Below are positions 8,934-18,003 of a stretch of 64,000 nucleotides of DNA, one piece after another; position 1 is the stretch's first letter; every line of letters begins with the position of its first letter. The notes below the pieces were generated by a model that saw only the letters and a list, made by a program, of their open reading frames with translations, was not told the DNA's origin and did no database searches. A program made the position numbers and the translations under genes. The DNA is from DATHBD01 sp035296325 (lineage in GTDB: Bacteria > Actinomycetota > Actinomycetes > Mycobacteriales > Micromonosporaceae), in the NCBI GenBank assembly GCA_035296325.1, contig DATHBD010000051.1, positions 62,001 to 126,000 of the forward strand, given 5' to 3'.

Positions 8934-9773
8934 TCAGAACAGGACCGTGGCGAACGTCCCGACCTCGCGGAATCCACAGCGGGCGTACACCCGGCGGGCC
9001 GGCTCGTTGTAGTCGTTGACGTACAGGCTCACCGTGGGCGCCACCCGGCGCAGCGCGTCGGCCACCACGGCGGCGATGCCGCCGGTGGCCAGCCCCCGGC
9101 CACGCCATTCGGGCGCGGTCCAGACGCCCTGGATCTGGGCGGTGTGCCGGGTGACGACCGCCAACTCGGCCTTGAACACCACCTCGCCGCCGACGATGCG
9201 GGCGTACGCCCGCCGGGCACCGACCAGGTCGGTCACCCGCTCCCGGTACGACCGATCGCCGGCGTCGACCAGCGGGGACACCCCCACCTCCTCGGTGTAC
9301 ATCTCGACAGCCGCCGGATACAGCAGGTCGACCTCGTCGGAGCGCACCAGCCGGACGCCCGGATCGGGCGCCACCGCCGGCGGCGCGTCCACCGCGAGCA
9401 ACGGCTGGCGCGGGCGCACCTCCCGCGCCGGGCCCCAGCGGGAACCCAGCCGGCTCCACAGGCCCAGGACCGCGTCGGCATCCCCGACGATGGAGGAGCA
9501 GGTGCGCGGCTCACCGCCGAGGACCTCGGCAAAGGCGGCCACGGCCGGAGCGGTCGCGCGCACCGGGATCAGGTTGGCTCCCAGCCAGCACAGCGACTCG
9601 AGGTGGCGGCGCGACCCGTACCCGAAGATGCGGGCATCCTGGCGCCACCAGGCGAGCCCGGCGGCCGCGACCCGCTCAGCCACCTGTGCGCCGGCATACG
9701 GCTCGGCGTCCAGCAGGCTTTCCACCGCGTCGCGCTCACCGTCGCCAAGCAGCCGGGCCGGCACCATCAGCAT
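8934..9773 (-). CDS. DUF4081/GNAT acetyltransferase next to ispG
   Basis: A 279-residue protein with an N-terminal DUF4081-like half and a C-terminal GNAT domain (GVWTAPEWRGRGLATGG, then YVNDYNEPARRVYARCGF). The position immediately after ispG matches Rv2867c next to gcpE/ispG in M. tuberculosis, which supports orthology. The ATG at 9773 is followed by a second ATG at 9767; either may be used. The acceptor substrate is unknown. Confidence 0.85.
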   Translation of the reverse strand: MLMVPARLLGDGERDAVESLLDAEPYAGAQVAERVAAAGLAWWRQDARIFGYGSRRHLESLCWLGANLIPVRATAPAVAAFAEVLGGEPRTCSSIVGDADAVLGLWSRLGSRWGPAREVRPRQPLLAVDAPPAVAPDPGVRLVRSDEVDLLYPAAVEMYTEEVGVSPLVDAGDRSYRERVTDLVGARRAYARIVGGEVVFKAELAVVTRHTAQIQGVWTAPEWRGRGLATGGIAAVVADALRRVAPTVSLYVNDYNEPARRVYARCGFREVGTFATVLF

Positions 9774-9851
9774 GGATTCCAGCCTGCCAGATCTGGTCGT
9801 TCTCCGCCCGGCACCTGCCTTGACCAATGTCCCGGGAACGTGGTCGACGGG

Positions 9852-11015
9852 TCAGTGCACGCTGACCGTGGGCCCGACCCCGCGCAGTTCCTCGGGCAGT
9901 TCCACGCCCATCTCGTCAGCGAGCCGGAGGGCCTCCTCGACAAGCGTCTCCACGATCATCGACTCGGGCACGGTCTTGATGACCTCGCCCTTGACGAAGA
10001 TCTGGCCCTTGCCGTTGCCGGACGCGACGCCGAGATCGGCCTCCCGGGCCTCGCCCGGCCCGTTGACGACGCAGCCCATGACGGCCACCCGCAGCGGCGC
10101 GGGGAAACCGTCCAGGGCCGCCGTCACCTGCTCAGCGAGGGTGTAGACGTCAACCTGGGCACGGCCGCACGACGGGCACGAGACGATCTCCAGCCCTCGT
10201 TCGCGCAGCGCGAGTGACTCAAGGATGGCGTTGCCCACCTTGACCTCCTCGACCGGCGGCGCGGAGAGCGAGACCCGGATGGTGTCACCGATCCCCTCCG
10301 CCAGCAGTGCGCCGAACGCGACCGCGGACTTGATCGTGCCCTGGAAGGCCGGCCCGGCCTCGGTCACGCCGAGGTGCAGCGGGTACTCGCACTGCTGGGC
10401 GAGCAGCCGGTACGCCCGGATCATCACGACCGGGTCGTTGTGCTTGACCGAGATCTTGATGTCGCGGAAGCCGTGCTCCTCGAACAGCGAACATTCCCAG
10501 AGGGCGCTCTCCACCAGCGCCTCGGCGGTGGCCTTCCCGTACTTGGCGAGCAGGCGCGGATCCAGCGAGCCCGCGTTGACGCCGATCCGGATCGGCACGT
10601 TCGCCGCACCGGCCGCCCGGGCGATCTCCGCCACCTTGTCATCGAACTTCTTGATGTTGCCGGGGTTGACCCGCACCGCCGCACAGCCGGCGTCGATCGC
10701 GGCGAAGACGTACCGCGGCTGGAAGTGGATGTCGGCGATCACCGGAATCTGTGACTTCCGGGCGATTGCCGGCAGCGCCGCGACGTCATCCTGGCTGGGC
10801 ACCGCGACCCGGACGATCTGGCAGCCGGACGCGGTGAGCTCGGCGATCTGCTGAAGGGTCGCGTTGACGTCCGCGGTCAGCGTCGTGGTCATGGACTGCA
10901 CGGAGACCGGGGCCCCGCCACCGACCGGCACGCTGCCCACCATGATCCGCCGGGACTGGCGGCGGGGCGCCAACAGCGGCGGGGGCGCCGCGGGCATTCC
11001 CAGACTGACGGTCAC
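9852..11015 (-). CDS. ispG: 4-hydroxy-3-methylbut-2-enyl diphosphate synthase
   Basis: A 387-residue enzyme of the MEP isoprenoid pathway that converts MEcPP to HMBPP using a [4Fe-4S] cluster and flavodoxin or ferredoxin. The TIM-barrel half carries SVQSMTTT and VIADIHFQPRYVF; the cluster-binding half shows CPSCGR and GCVVNGPGEA with the Cys and Glu ligands. The length is normal for the two-domain bacterial form. It sits 10 bases after the rip1 stop in the conserved dxr-rip1-ispG operon. Confidence 0.97.
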   Translation of the reverse strand: MTVSLGMPAAPPPLLAPRRQSRRIMVGSVPVGGGAPVSVQSMTTTLTADVNATLQQIAELTASGCQIVRVAVPSQDDVAALPAIARKSQIPVIADIHFQPRYVFAAIDAGCAAVRVNPGNIKKFDDKVAEIARAAGAANVPIRIGVNAGSLDPRLLAKYGKATAEALVESALWECSLFEEHGFRDIKISVKHNDPVVMIRAYRLLAQQCEYPLHLGVTEAGPAFQGTIKSAVAFGALLAEGIGDTIRVSLSAPPVEEVKVGNAILESLALRERGLEIVSCPSCGRAQVDVYTLAEQVTAALDGFPAPLRVAVMGCVVNGPGEAREADLGVASGNGKGQIFVKGEVIKTVPESMIVETLVEEALRLADEMGVELPEELRGVGPTVSVH

Positions 11016-11025
11016 GCAGGCTCTC

Positions 11026-12288
11026 CTACTTCAGGGTGATGGGATTGATGACGTCGGCGGACACGGTCAACAGCACGAAAACGCCCATGATCGCAATCAC
11101 GACCAGCGTGATCGGGGTGAGCTTGAGATAGTCCACCCGGCCGGGATCCCGCTTTCCGAAGCGGGCGTACACCCAGCTGCGGATGCGCTCGAACCACGCG
11201 ATGGCGATGTGCCCGCCGTCCATCGGCAGCAGCGGGAGCAGGTTGAACAGGCCGAAGAACAGGTTGAGCACGGCGAAGAGGCTGAGCAGGCTGGTCCAGT
11301 CGCCCATCTCGACCAGTTCGCCGCCGATCCGGCTCGCGCCGACCACGCTCACCGGTGTCTCCGGATCGCGCTGCTCGCCGGTGATCGCCCGGACCAGGGC
11401 CGGCACCTTCTCGGGGATCTTCTTCAGCGACTGCAGGGTGAGCGTCACGGCGCGGCCCATCTGCTTGCCGGTCTCGCCGACGCCGGCGATCGGCCCCACG
11501 GTGCTCAGCGGCACCACGCCGCCCACGCCGAGCATGCCCGTACGCTCGATGTCGGTGGGCTTGACCTCGGCCCAGGTCTGCGCCTGGACACCCTCTTTGA
11601 CCCGCTCCACGCCGTGCACCCGCACGTTCGCCGTGCGGGTCTCGCCGTCGCGGGTGTAGGTCAGCGTGACGTCGGAGTCGGCGAGGGTGCGGACCCGGGT
11701 CCGCATCTCCCGGTAGGTCGGGACGGACTCGCCGTTGAGGCCGGTGATCACGTCACCGGGTCGCAGGCCGGCCTGCGCGGCCGGGCTTCGCGGGTCGCCC
11801 TCGCCGCACGGGCGGGGCGCCCTGGTCGCCGGGTCGATCTCGAACTTGGTGGTCACGCAGGAGGCGACCGAGCCGACCTTCGCCGGCGAGGCGTCCAGCT
11901 TGTCCACGTCCGGGATGCCGACCAGGACGAACATCGCCCAGAAGGCGACAAAGGCCAGGATGAAGTGGGTGATCGAGCCGGCGCTCATCACGATGGTGCG
12001 CTTCCACACCGGGAAGCGCCACATCGCCCGGGCCTCGTCTCCGGGCTCGACGTCGTCGTCCTGCGGCGTCATGCCGACGATCTTGACGAACCCGCCCAGC
12101 GGGATCGCCTTCACGCCGTACTCCGTGTCGCCGCGGCGGAAGGACCACAGCGTCGGGCCGAACCCGACAAAGTATCGCGTCACCTTCATCCCGAAGGCTT
12201 TCGCGGTCCCCATGTGCCCCGCTTCGTGCAGGCACACCGCGAACAGGATCGCCAGTGCGAACAGGACGATCCCCAAGCTGTACGCCAT
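11026..12288 (-). CDS. Site-2 intramembrane metalloprotease (RseP/Rip1 family)
   Basis: A 420-residue polytopic zinc protease. HEAGH at residues 21-25 in the first helix is the HExxH zinc site, and LLPLLPMDGGH near the C-terminus supplies the third metal ligand region. A PDZ domain with AAQAGLRPGDVITGLNG lies in the middle. Orthologous to Rip1 (Rv2869c) of M. tuberculosis by position and motifs, which cleaves anti-sigma factors. Its ATG shares one base with the TAA of dxr (TAATG), so it is translationally coupled. Confidence 0.95.
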   Translation of the reverse strand: MAYSLGIVLFALAILFAVCLHEAGHMGTAKAFGMKVTRYFVGFGPTLWSFRRGDTEYGVKAIPLGGFVKIVGMTPQDDDVEPGDEARAMWRFPVWKRTIVMSAGSITHFILAFVAFWAMFVLVGIPDVDKLDASPAKVGSVASCVTTKFEIDPATRAPRPCGEGDPRSPAAQAGLRPGDVITGLNGESVPTYREMRTRVRTLADSDVTLTYTRDGETRTANVRVHGVERVKEGVQAQTWAEVKPTDIERTGMLGVGGVVPLSTVGPIAGVGETGKQMGRAVTLTLQSLKKIPEKVPALVRAITGEQRDPETPVSVVGASRIGGELVEMGDWTSLLSLFAVLNLFFGLFNLLPLLPMDGGHIAIAWFERIRSWVYARFGKRDPGRVDYLKLTPITLVVIAIMGVFVLLTVSADVINPITLK

Positions 12289-13496
12289 TAAGCCCCTTCT
12301 CCGATCCCCGCGATGAGCTCGCGCGCCCGTGCCCGCGCCCACGTCTCCGCGGCCAGCACCTCCTCGACGGTACCCGGTTCGGCAAAGTCAGGTGCCACCC
12401 GAAGGACCTCCCCGACTGTCGCCACGATCCCGGGGAAGGGCAGGCGTCCCGCGGTGAAGGCGACCACGCACTCCTCGTTGGCGGCGTTGAAGATGGCGGG
12501 CCGGCAGTGCCCGGCCCGTCCGGCCGCTTTCGCCAGCGCCACCGCCGGGAACGCCGCGCCGTCCAGCGGCAGCAACTCCCAGGTGTGCGCCGTCGTCCAG
12601 TCCACGGCGGTCGCCGCATCCGGCACCCGGTCCGGCCAGGCCAGAGCGAGGGCAATCGGGAGGCCCATGTCAGGCGGACTGCACTGCGCGATCGTCGACC
12701 CGTCGGCGAACTGCACCATGGAGTGGATCACCGACTGCGGGTGCACGACCACCTCGATGGCGTCGTACGACACGTCGAACAGCTCGTGGGCCTCGATCAC
12801 CTCGAGCGCCTTGTTGACCATCGTCGCGCTGTTGATGGTCACCACCGGGCCCATGTTCCAGGTCGGGTGGTTGAGGGCCTGCTCGACGGTGACGCCGGCC
12901 AGCTCCGCCTGGGTGCGCCCGCGGAACGGTCCACCACTGGCCGTCAGGACCAGTCGACGCACCTCCCCGTTGCTGCCGGCTCGCAGGCACTGGGCGAGGG
13001 CGGAGTGTTCCGAGTCGACCGGGACGATCTGCCCCGGCCGCTGTACCGCGCCGCGGACCAGCGGACCGCCGGCCACCAGCGACTCCTTGTTGGCCAGGGC
13101 GAGGGTCCGGCCGCAGCGCAGGGCGGCGAGGGTGGGGGCGAGCCCGAGTGAGCCCACGACGCCATTGAGAACAACATCACAGGGCCAGGTCGCGAGTTCG
13201 GTCATCGCGTCGGGCCCGGCAATGATCTTGGGGATCTGAAAGTCTCCGGTGGCCCAGCCGCGCCGCTGCGCCTCGGCGTAGAAGGCCAGCTGCAGGTCCT
13301 GCACGGCACTGGCCTTCGCCACGCCCACCACGTCGACGCCGAGTTCAAGCGCCTGGGCGGCGAGCAGACCGATGTTGCCGCCCCCGGCACCGATGGCCAC
13401 CACGCGGAACCGGTCCGGGCTGCGACGCACGATGTCGATCGCCTGGGTGCCGATCGAGCCGGTCGAGCCGAGGAGCACCACGTCGCGGGGGGTCAC
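12288..13496 (-). CDS. dxr: 1-deoxy-D-xylulose-5-phosphate reductoisomerase
   Basis: A 402-residue NADPH-dependent enzyme that makes MEP from DXP. The cofactor loop VLLGSTGSIGTQ opens the protein; ANKESLV, PVDSEHSAL and LTASGGPF are the metal and substrate motifs. The GTG at 13496 is chosen because the cofactor strand follows directly. It is first in the dxr-rip1-ispG operon. A decayed copy of its first part lies at 16829-17045 on the same strand, so this gene appears to be the surviving intact copy after a duplication. Confidence 0.96.
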   Translation of the reverse strand: MTPRDVVLLGSTGSIGTQAIDIVRRSPDRFRVVAIGAGGGNIGLLAAQALELGVDVVGVAKASAVQDLQLAFYAEAQRRGWATGDFQIPKIIAGPDAMTELATWPCDVVLNGVVGSLGLAPTLAALRCGRTLALANKESLVAGGPLVRGAVQRPGQIVPVDSEHSALAQCLRAGSNGEVRRLVLTASGGPFRGRTQAELAGVTVEQALNHPTWNMGPVVTINSATMVNKALEVIEAHELFDVSYDAIEVVVHPQSVIHSMVQFADGSTIAQCSPPDMGLPIALALAWPDRVPDAATAVDWTTAHTWELLPLDGAAFPAVALAKAAGRAGHCRPAIFNAANEECVVAFTAGRLPFPGIVATVGEVLRVAPDFAEPGTVEEVLAAETWARARARELIAGIGEGA

Positions 13497-13559
13497 CCCG
13501 CGATTCTGCCCCACCCCCTCCACCGCCCGCCCCGCGCGGTCAGCCCTCGGAGCGCCATC

Positions 13560-13942
13560 CCGGCATCCCGTGGACGCCCGGATCCGCATCCGCGCCGGTC
13601 CCACTGTTCCTGCGCACCCCGGTGGACTGCACAAGATGTACCCCCGACTGGTGGCCCGGGCACGGCACTGCGCGGCGGAGGGCTACGCCGCCGCCACCAT
13701 CGAACTCCCCGGGAGCGGTGACCGGCCCGTTCCGCGACGCCGACGAGGCGCGCCGCCCCGCCGCCCTGGACGCCATCCTCTCGCTGCCCGAAATTGGCAG
13801 CCGGTCGGTACGCGCCATCGCCATCGCCATCGCCATCGCCATCCGGATGGCGGTGGTCGAACCGCGCATCGCGGCCGCCCTTTTCGTTCACCGGGAGTTT
13901 CGCGCCCGCCGGCAGGATGATCACTCGAAGTCGTACATGTGT
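13560..13942 (+). pseudogene. Decayed alpha/beta hydrolase gene, truncated by an IS
   Basis: No intact frame, but one frame reads GLHKMYPRLVARARHCAA followed by YAAATIELPGSGDRP, typical of the N-terminal strand-helix of small alpha/beta (dienelactone-type) hydrolases. A shifted frame then gives AALDAILSLPEIGSRS and RMAVVEPRIAAALF. At least one frameshift, a hexanucleotide expansion and the IS insertion at 13943 break it. The call rests on family resemblance seen by eye. Confidence 0.6.
13814..13843. repeat. Five tandem copies of GCCATC
   Basis: A perfect 6-base microsatellite of five units inside the hydrolase relic, encoding (AI)n in one frame. Typical of slippage in a non-selected sequence. 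Confidence 0.9.
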
Positions 13943-13966
13943 GCCAATTAGATGGTTTCTGTGGGT
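13935..13966 (+). repeat. Left target duplication and terminal inverted repeat of the IS
   Basis: The 8-base ACATGTGT at 13935-13942 is repeated directly after the other end of the element. The 24-base left inverted repeat begins GCCAATTAGATGG at 13943 and pairs perfectly with the right end. Confidence 0.85.
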
Positions 13967-15345
13967 GGGTGACGAGGCGTTCAGGACTGGTTGTGTTCGG
14001 GAGGGTGATCGGCGTGGTCGACGCACACGCGGGCGGCGCGCATGGATATCCGGAGTCGTTCGGAGAGTTGTCGAGACTCGTTCCGGACGTAAAGGACCTA
14101 CATGCGCGCCGCTGCTTTGCTCAACCGTCTGCTGGGCTTCGCGGGAACGGTCGTTGCGGACGTGTCGTTCACCGATGCCGCGATCGTGATCGGGGTCCGG
14201 CTGCGGTCGCGGACGCTGGTCTGCCCGTGTGGTCGTACCAGCCGGGCCCGCTACGACGCGTCGCGTCGGCGGTGGCGCCATGTTGACTTCGGCCGGCACA
14301 AGGTGCTGATCGAGGCGGTGATCCGTCGGGTCGATTGCCGCGGCTGTGGGCAGGTCCGTACCGAGTGGACGCCGTGGGCCAGACCCGGCGCCCGACATAC
14401 CCGCGATTTCGAGGATCTTGCGGGTTGGTTGGCCAAGCGGATGTCGAAGACCGGCGTCGCCGCGTTGCTGCGCACGACCTGGCCCACCGTCGACGCGTTG
14501 GTCGCCCGCCTGGTCGATGCCCACCTGGACAACGACCGTCTGGACGGCCTCTACCGCATCGGTGTGGATGAGATCTGCTACCGCAAGGGCCGCAAGTTCC
14601 TCACCATCGTGACCGACCACGACACCGGCCGCGTGGTGCACATCGCTGAAGGCCATACCAGCGCCGCCCTGACCGCGTTCTACGACCTGCTCGGACCCGA
14701 ACGACGCGCCCGCATCCGAGCCGTCAGCATGGATATGACCCGCATCTACCGCGAACCCACCCGCGAACACCTGCCCCAGGCGGCGATCTGCTTCGACCCG
14801 TTCCACGTCATCAAATGGGCCGGCGACACCCTCGGACAGGCCCACACCTCCCTGCCCCGACCAGACACCCCGATCACCGTGGACGGCCTGAGTTCCGCCC
14901 AGACCTGGCGCAAGGTCCGCGCGACCCTGCGCACCGCCGCCGAGAACCTCGACGCCACCGGCCACGCCATCATCGCCACATTGCGTGTCCGCCACCGCCG
15001 CCTGCACCGCGCCTGGAAACTCAAAGAGCGCCTGCGCGATCTCTACCGCACGGTCCCGCCCGACGCCGTCGCCACCCACCTCAGACGATGGATCACCGCC
15101 GCCACCCGCAGCGACATCCCTGGCTTCGTCACTCTCGCCCGACGCGTACGCCGCAACTTCGACGGCATCATCAACGCCGTACGCCACCGGCTCTCCAACT
15201 CCCTCACCGAAGGACTCAACGCCGGCATCCGCCTCATCCAACACCGCGCCCACGGCTACGCCAGCCTCGACAACCTCACCAAAATGATCTACCTCTGCCA
15301 CGGCGGGATCCCCACCCCACTACCCACAGAAACCATCTAATTGGC
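13943..15345 (+). mobile_element. Complete ISL3-family insertion sequence, about 1.4 kb
   Basis: A 1403-base element bounded by 24-base perfect inverted repeats and flanked by an 8-base direct repeat (ACATGTGT), the target-site length known for ISL3. It carries one transposase gene whose TAA stop lies inside the right inverted repeat. All parts look intact, so it is a recent and possibly active insertion, in a locus already decaying. Confidence 0.88.
14102..15340 (+). CDS. ISL3-family transposase
   Basis: A 412-residue transposase. A zinc-finger-like N-terminus (CPCGRTS and later VDCRGCGQ) precedes the DDE catalytic core: VDEICYRKG with the first Asp, DMTRIYRE and CFDPFHVIK with the second region, and SNSLTEGLNAGIRLIQ with the terminal Glu. 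These are the hallmarks of the ISL3 family. No frameshift is seen. Confidence 0.93.
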   Translation: MRAAALLNRLLGFAGTVVADVSFTDAAIVIGVRLRSRTLVCPCGRTSRARYDASRRRWRHVDFGRHKVLIEAVIRRVDCRGCGQVRTEWTPWARPGARHTRDFEDLAGWLAKRMSKTGVAALLRTTWPTVDALVARLVDAHLDNDRLDGLYRIGVDEICYRKGRKFLTIVTDHDTGRVVHIAEGHTSAALTAFYDLLGPERRARIRAVSMDMTRIYREPTREHLPQAAICFDPFHVIKWAGDTLGQAHTSLPRPDTPITVDGLSSAQTWRKVRATLRTAAENLDATGHAIIATLRVRHRRLHRAWKLKERLRDLYRTVPPDAVATHLRRWITAATRSDIPGFVTLARRVRRNFDGIINAVRHRLSNSLTEGLNAGIRLIQHRAHGYASLDNLTKMIYLCHGGIPTPLPTETI

Positions 15346-15353
15346 ACATGTGT
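15322..15353 (-). repeat. Right terminal inverted repeat and target duplication of the IS
   Basis: Reverse complement of the left repeat, ending at 15345 and containing the transposase stop, followed by the second ACATGTGT (15346-15353). Confidence 0.85.
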
Positions 15354-15391
15354 TCGAGAAAACGTCGTACCCGGCACCTAGGTTGAGAACC

Positions 15392-16717
15392 ATGGAGGCG
15401 GCGTTGGCGATGCTGGGCGAGGCGCTCGCGGAGTGTCGGTCGGTGTCGGTGTGGGCGTTGTCGGACGTTGATGTGGTGGCGGGTCTGGACGCGGTCGAAG
15501 TTGCGTTGCGGCAGTTGTCGGCGTTGCGCTTGTCGTTGGTGCGGGCCGTGGATGCGCGGGGGGTGAGGTCGGCGCAGGGCGCGGTGGCAACGTCGGCATG
15601 GTTGCGGGATCGGTATCGGATGTCGGCAGGGTCGGCGCGGCAGCTTACGGTCATGGCGAAGGCGCTGGATTCGGAGGTCGCGGCGACGGGGCGGGCGCTG
15701 GGTGATGGTGCCGTGAATGTGGAGCAGGCGGCGGTGGTCGCGGCGTGTGTGGCGGACCTTCCCGCGGAGGTGCGGGCGGCGGGGGAAGCGCACCTGCTTG
15801 AGCAGGCTGACGTGTTCGGGCCGAGAGAGCTCGGGGTCCTGGGGCAACGGGTGTTCGAGGTGGTCGATCCGGACGCGGCGCAGGCGCGCGCGTTGGCCGG
15901 GCTGGAGCGGGCGGAGCGCCGGGCGTATCGGGACCGGTGTCTGTACCTGACCGACGTGCCTGGCACAGGTCAGGTCCGCCTGACCGGGTGGTTGCACACA
16001 GAGGCCGCCGCGGTTGTCCGCGCAGCGCTGGAGCCGCTCTGCGCCCCTCGCGCCGCACGCAACACCGCCGCCGCACGCAACACCGCCGCAGCCAGCAGGC
16101 TCGCCGGCTCGGGTTCGGGGGTGGCCGCGAGCGAGAGCGGCGTCGGGCCTACCGCCGGGCAACGCCGCGCTGACGCATTGGTCGAGGTGTGTCGTCTGGC
16201 CACGGCCACGACACACCTGCCAGATCACGGCGGGGAACGCCCCCACGTCGTTGTCACCCTCACCCTGGACGCATTGCGCGATGAGGTTGGCGCAGCGACC
16301 CTCGACGACGGCGCGCCGTTAAGCGCCGCCACCGCCCGACGCCTGGCCTGCGACGCTATGATCATCCCGGCCGTCCTGGATGGCGCCGGCCAGGTCCTCG
16401 ACCTTGGCCGGCAACGTCGCCTCATCACCGGGCCCACCCGGCGCGCCCTGATCCTGCGGGACGGAGGCTGCGCGTTCCCCGCCTGCGACCGACCGCCCAG
16501 GTGGTGCGACGGGCACCACATCACCCACTGGGCCAACGGCGGCGCCACTGACCTGGCCAACGCAGTGCTCCTCTGTGGACACCACCACCGCCTCGTCCAC
16601 CACAGCGACTGGACCGTCCGGATCAACTCCACCACCCAGAAACCCGAGTTCATCCCACCCGCACACCTCGACCCACACCGACGGCCCCAACGCAACCAGT
16701 ACCACCGACGCGAGTGA
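15392..16717 (+). CDS. DUF222 / HNH endonuclease protein (13E12-repeat type)
   Basis: A 441-residue protein with an N-terminal DUF222 helical domain and a C-terminal HNH nuclease. The HNH core shows GCAFPACDRPPRWCDGHHIT, then NAVLLCGHHHRLVH, with the expected Cys pairs and His residues. The family resembles the 13E12 repeat proteins of mycobacteria, which are often multicopy. The ATG at 15392 follows the IS right end by 46 bases, so the IS sits in its upstream region. A short tandem repeat encoding ARNTAA occurs around residues 225-240. Role unknown; mobile or self-spreading behaviour is suspected but not shown. Confidence 0.85.
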   Translation: MEAALAMLGEALAECRSVSVWALSDVDVVAGLDAVEVALRQLSALRLSLVRAVDARGVRSAQGAVATSAWLRDRYRMSAGSARQLTVMAKALDSEVAATGRALGDGAVNVEQAAVVAACVADLPAEVRAAGEAHLLEQADVFGPRELGVLGQRVFEVVDPDAAQARALAGLERAERRAYRDRCLYLTDVPGTGQVRLTGWLHTEAAAVVRAALEPLCAPRAARNTAAARNTAAASRLAGSGSGVAASESGVGPTAGQRRADALVEVCRLATATTHLPDHGGERPHVVVTLTLDALRDEVGAATLDDGAPLSAATARRLACDAMIIPAVLDGAGQVLDLGRQRRLITGPTRRALILRDGGCAFPACDRPPRWCDGHHITHWANGGATDLANAVLLCGHHHRLVHHSDWTVRINSTTQKPEFIPPAHLDPHRRPQRNQYHRRE

Positions 16718-16753
16718 CAGCACCGAGCACCACGAACCGAAAACCGAGGCGCC

Positions 16754-16798
16754 GCCGCCGGGCATGCCGCGCCGCCGGGCATGCCGCGCCGCCGGGCA
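16754..16798. repeat. 17-base tandem repeat, 2.6 copies
   Basis: GCCGCCGGGCATGCCGC repeated at 16754 and 16771 with a partial third copy. Lies just after the HNH gene, in a stretch without a gene. Confidence 0.85.
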
Positions 16799-16828
16799 GA
16801 GTGTGGGCTAATTCGGCTCTCACCACGG

Positions 16829-17045
16829 CCGAGCGAGCCGACGACGCTGTTGAGGGTCACCTCACAGGGCAGGGTCGCGGGTTCGGTCATCGCGTCCGGC
16901 CGGCAAGATCCTGGGAATCCGGAAGTCGCCGGTGGCCCAGCCGCGCCGCTGCGCCGCTGCGCCGCTGCGTCACGGCGTCACGGCGTCACGGCGTAGAAGG
17001 CTGCCAGTCGAGCCGAGCGAGCGCCACGTCGCGAGGGGTCACGAC
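16829..17045 (-). pseudogene. Decayed second copy of the 5' part of dxr
   Basis: This stretch aligns with dxr 13147-13280 (CGGTTCGGTCATCGCGTC-like and GGTGGCCCAGCCGCGCCG segments are shared) and, after an internal deletion, with the dxr start region (CCACGTCGCGAGGGGTCAC at 17021-17039 versus the dxr GTG at 13496). One frame still reads MTEPATLPCEVTLNSVVG against MTELATWPCDVVLNGVVG in intact dxr. Similarity continues about 50 bases upstream of the start. Small repeats (CGCCGCTGCG and TCACGGCG) have expanded inside it. It is not functional. No other gene lies between 16718 and 17115. Confidence 0.8.
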
Positions 17046-17115
17046 ATCGATTCTTCTCCCCACGCTCGGCCGGGCCCTGCCGCGCGGTCGGCCGCCCTAC
17101 CGCGAGAATGGATCG

Positions 17116-18003
17116 GTGCGGACATCATCGAGTCGACGAGTTGGCGTGCTGTTCGATCGGGACCGGCCACCGGAGGAGCTGGCCGGCTTCGCCCGCGCGG
17201 TGGAGTCGATGGGCGCGGACGACCTGTGGGTCGTTGAGGACCTGGGCTGGGCCAGTTCCATCGCGCCGGCGGCCGTCGCGCTGGCCTGCACCGGCCGGAT
17301 CCGGGTCGGCGTGAGCATCACGCCCGCCCCGCTGCGGAACCCGGCCCTGCTCGCCATGGAGGCGGCGACCCTGGCCCGGATGTTCCCGGCACGCTTCATC
17401 CTCGGGGTGGGCCACGGTGTCGCGGCGTGGATGCGGCAGGTCGGCGCCGCCACGCCGCATCAGCTGGCGTTGCTGGAGGAGACGATCACAGCGGTACGGG
17501 CGTTGCTGCGCGGGGAGACGGTGACGCTGCACGGCACGGTGGTGCACCTCGACGGCGTACGCCTGGTGCACCCGCCGAGCGTGCCGCCGCCGGTGGTCGC
17601 CGGGGTGGTGCGCCCCCGCTCGCTACGCCTGTCCGGCCGGGTCGCCGACGGCACCGTGATCGCCGAGGGCCACGGCCCCGCGGCACTTGTGCAGGCGCTC
17701 GAGCACATCGCGGCGGACCGGCCCGGCGACGACCCGGCCCACGAGGTGGTTGTCCTGGCGTACCTCGGTGTCGACACCGCGTCCGAGACGGCACGGGCGG
17801 AGTTGCGCGCGGTGGTCGCCGGGCAGGCGGACTGGCTCGGTGTTCCGGCAGCCGAGGTGTTTCTCGCCGGCGGGACGGCCGACGCCGCGGCCGACGCCGT
17901 ACGTTCGCTGTGGGACGCCGGAGCGCACACCGTCGTGCTTCGGGCCATCGGGGAGGACCCGGCCGGGCAGCTACGCCCGGTTCTGGCGGCGCTCGGCCGG
18001 TGA
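17116..18003 (+). CDS. LLM-class F420-dependent oxidoreductase
   Basis: A 295-residue luciferase-like monooxygenase-fold protein. It opens with a typical beta strand (RVGVLFDRD) and has DDLWVVEDLGW, RIRVGVSITPAP and FILGVGHGV, as in F420-binding members. The GTG at 17116 was chosen from frame and homology; it follows the dxr relic by 70 bases, suggesting an ancestral divergent dxr/LLM pair. The C-terminal codons sit inside a 26-base tandem repeat that covers the stop. Substrate unknown. Confidence 0.82.
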   Translation: MRTSSSRRVGVLFDRDRPPEELAGFARAVESMGADDLWVVEDLGWASSIAPAAVALACTGRIRVGVSITPAPLRNPALLAMEAATLARMFPARFILGVGHGVAAWMRQVGAATPHQLALLEETITAVRALLRGETVTLHGTVVHLDGVRLVHPPSVPPPVVAGVVRPRSLRLSGRVADGTVIAEGHGPAALVQALEHIAADRPGDDPAHEVVVLAYLGVDTASETARAELRAVVAGQADWLGVPAAEVFLAGGTADAAADAVRSLWDAGAHTVVLRAIGEDPAGQLRPVLAALGR

